NCBI GenBank assembly: GCA_016870115.1
Contig: VGCH01000006.1
Coordinates: 62,001-126,000 of the forward strand
Length of the DNA stretch: 64,000 bases
Direction of reading: 5' to 3'
DNA from: Alphaproteobacteria bacterium
Lineage (GTDB): Bacteria; Pseudomonadota; Alphaproteobacteria; Reyranellales; Reyranellaceae
Shown here: in pieces, positions 62,706-64,000 of the stretch
Position numbering within the stretch: the stretch's first letter is position 1
How the letters are laid out: every line of letters starts with the position of its first letter
Notes under the pieces: generated by a model
What the model was told of the DNA's origin: nothing
Databases searched by the model: none
Seen by the model: the letters and a program-made list of their open reading frames with translations, nothing else
Made by a program: the position numbers and the translations under genes

Positions 62706-64000
62706 GCGTGCGCTTCACCGTCAACGACATAGGCCGGTCCTGGGACGGCGACGCGACGGCGCGGCTGAGCATGGTCCTGCGCGACAGTCTTGGCCTCACC
62801 GGCACCAAGGTCGGTTGTGATGCGGGTGATTGCGGGGCCTGTACGGTTCTCCTGGACGGGGCTCAGGTTTGCGCGTGCCTGACCGCTGTCGGCGGTCTCG
62901 AGGGGCGCGCGGTCGTCACGGTCGAGGGGCTGGCAGGTCCCGCCGGTCCGTCGGACCTGCAGCATGCGCTGGTCGCCGCCGGCGCGGCGCAGTGCGGCAT
63001 CTGTACTCCGGGCATGGCAATGGCCGCTCAGGAATTGCTGGCGGCCACGCCCCGGCCCTCGCGGCGGGAGGTCGAGGATGCGCTGGGCGGGGTACTCTGC
63101 CGCTGCACTGGCTACGCCAAGATCGTCGACGCCGTGCTCGCCGTCGCCGAGGGTCGACCCACGTCCATGGACCCGACCATCGGCGCCGCTGTCGGGTCGC
63201 GCTTCGCGCGCGTGGACGGGCTGGCCAAAGCGACCGGCTTTGAGAAGTTCGGCGCCGATGGGATTCCGATCGACGCGCTCTGGGTCCGGGTGGTGCGCTC
63301 GCCGCATGCCCGGGCGCGGTTTCGGCTGGGCGATCTGGAGGCCGTGCGACGCGCCCATCCGGGAATCGAGGCGATCCTCACAGCGGCCGACGTGCCGTTC
63401 AACGGCTTTGGCATCTATCCCGACATCAAGGATCAGCCGGTGCTGGCCGATGGCGAGGTAAGGTATCGCGGCGAGGCGGTGCTGGCGCTGGTCGGCACGC
63501 GGGCGGCCGTCGAGCGCTTGTCGGACGCGCTGCTGCCGATCGAATGGATTGCGGAGGCTCCGGTTCTCGGCCTCGACGCCGCCATCGCCGCCACGGCTCT
63601 GGTGCAGGCCGACAAGCCGGGCAACCTCCTTATCGCGGGGGGCGTCCGGTCGGGCGATGCGGCGGCCGCGCTCGCCGCCGCGCCGGTCGTTGTCGAGGGG
63701 CGGTTCGAGACCTCGTTCGTGGAGCATGCCTACATTGAGCCGGAGGCCGGCTGGGCGCGACGGGTGGGCGAGCGGATCGAGATCCACGCCACCACACAGA
63801 CGCCCTACATGGATCGCGACGAGGTCGCGAACGTGATGCGATTGCCGCGCGAGGCGGTGCGGATCGTGCCCACGGCCTGCGGTGGAGGCTTCGGCGGCAA
63901 GCTCGATCTCTCCGTCCAGCCTCTTGTCGCCGTCGCGGCGTGGCGGCTGGGGCGGCCTGTCGCCTGCGTCTACACAAGGCCCGAGAGCATGGCGGCTACG
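62702..64000 (+). CDS. xanthine dehydrogenase-family protein, fused [2Fe-2S] and molybdopterin subunits (3' end cut)
   Basis: Open to the window end (433 codons seen). Residues 1-155 are a [2Fe-2S] unit with both clusters: CDAGDCGACTVLLDG...C (first) and CGICTPG...CRCTG (second). After a short linker, residues about 160-433 are the start of the molybdopterin large subunit (GLAKATGFEKFGADGIP, VRVVRSPHARARF, VEHAYIEPEAG, and the GGGFGGK loop). The GTG at 62702 overlaps the FAD subunit gene. Usually the Fe-S part is separate or fused to FAD; here it is fused to the molybdenum domain. Substrate unknown (purine, aldehyde or N-heterocycle). Confidence 0.92.
   Translation, partial: MSVRFTVNDIGRSWDGDATARLSMVLRDSLGLTGTKVGCDAGDCGACTVLLDGAQVCACLTAVGGLEGRAVVTVEGLAGPAGPSDLQHALVAAGAAQCGICTPGMAMAAQELLAATPRPSRREVEDALGGVLCRCTGYAKIVDAVLAVAEGRPTSMDPTIGAAVGSRFARVDGLAKATGFEKFGADGIPIDALWVRVVRSPHARARFRLGDLEAVRRAHPGIEAILTAADVPFNGFGIYPDIKDQPVLADGEVRYRGEAVLALVGTRAAVERLSDALLPIEWIAEAPVLGLDAAIAATALVQADKPGNLLIAGGVRSGDAAAALAAAPVVVEGRFETSFVEHAYIEPEAGWARRVGERIEIHATTQTPYMDRDEVANVMRLPREAVRIVPTACGGGFGGKLDLSVQPLVAVAAWRLGRPVACVYTRPESMAAT

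Overview
The window is about 64 kb of high-GC, densely packed bacterial chromosome. The gene content points to an alphaproteobacterium, most likely a Rhodospirillales/Reyranella-type soil or water organism. Supporting features are the cmk-rpsA-ihfB-lapA order, the uvrC-pgsA-moaD-moaE order, a TIGR02300 (FYDLN) protein, a phasin, an N-terminal extended ribosomal protein L25, and a GTTC-N7-GTTC motif of the alphaproteobacterial LexA type. The species assignment is inference. No insertion sequence, prophage, CRISPR array or rRNA operon was seen. There is one tRNA gene, tRNA-Ala(GGC).

Layout. 1-6.2 kb: end of gpsA, an EVE-domain protein, a two-domain methyltransferase, a DMT exporter, a SnoaL-like protein and a PhoX-like exported protein. 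6.2-9.7 kb (minus strand): ychF, pth, rplY and prs. 9.8-18.2 kb (minus): an oligopeptide/dipeptide-type ABC transporter with two tandem binding proteins, followed by an M81 (MlrC-like) metallopeptidase. 18.3-22.7 kb (minus): a lipoprotein, pgeF, a MidA-type methyltransferase, lgt and a YbjN protein. 23.0-26.7 kb (plus): an NrtA/CmpA-type ABC transporter plus cyanase, i.e. a cynABD-S cyanate utilisation operon behind a near-perfect sigma-54 promoter. 26.7-31.3 kb (plus): a GntR-family regulator, a polar amino acid ABC transporter and a class IV aminotransferase-like protein. 31.3-35.2 kb (minus): hydantoinase/oxoprolinase subunits B and A, and UbiK. 35.3-39.5 kb (plus): hldD, an enoyl-CoA hydratase, proC, a TetR regulator, a phasin and a CsaA-like protein. 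39.5-42.1 kb (minus): a MarR regulator, an OmpR-type response regulator and an EnvZ-type kinase. 42.1-44.1 kb (plus): ilvE and a second ilvE copy interrupted by an in-frame TGA. 44.1-47.4 kb (minus): moaE, moaD, pgsA and uvrC. 47.7-51.7 kb (minus): PhoH, a frameshifted thioredoxin-like gene, a small exported protein, a methyltransferase, tRNA-Ala and the TIGR02300 protein. 51.9-58.3 kb (plus): aroA, cmk, rpsA, ihfB, lapA, an ornithine cyclodeaminase-like protein and an intact thioredoxin-like paralogue. 58.3-64.0 kb: a class III CoA-transferase (minus) divergent from an acyl-CoA ligase, a MarR regulator, and the FAD and Fe-S/molybdenum subunits of a xanthine dehydrogenase-family enzyme cut by the window end.

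How the genes work together. The accessory content is about scavenging nitrogen and carbon: cyanate import and hydrolysis under probable nitrogen (RpoN) control, peptide uptake, amino acid uptake with a linked aminotransferase-like protein, hydantoin/oxoproline hydrolysis, and a CoA-ligase/CoA-transferase/molybdenum hydroxylase set. MoaD and MoaE would supply the cofactor for the last. The most noteworthy observations are the sigma-54 cyn operon, the TGA that replaces a cysteine codon in the second ilvE, the single-base frameshift in one of two thioredoxin-like paralogues, an aminotransferase-like protein without an obvious PLP lysine, and several operator-like palindromes overlapping promoters.
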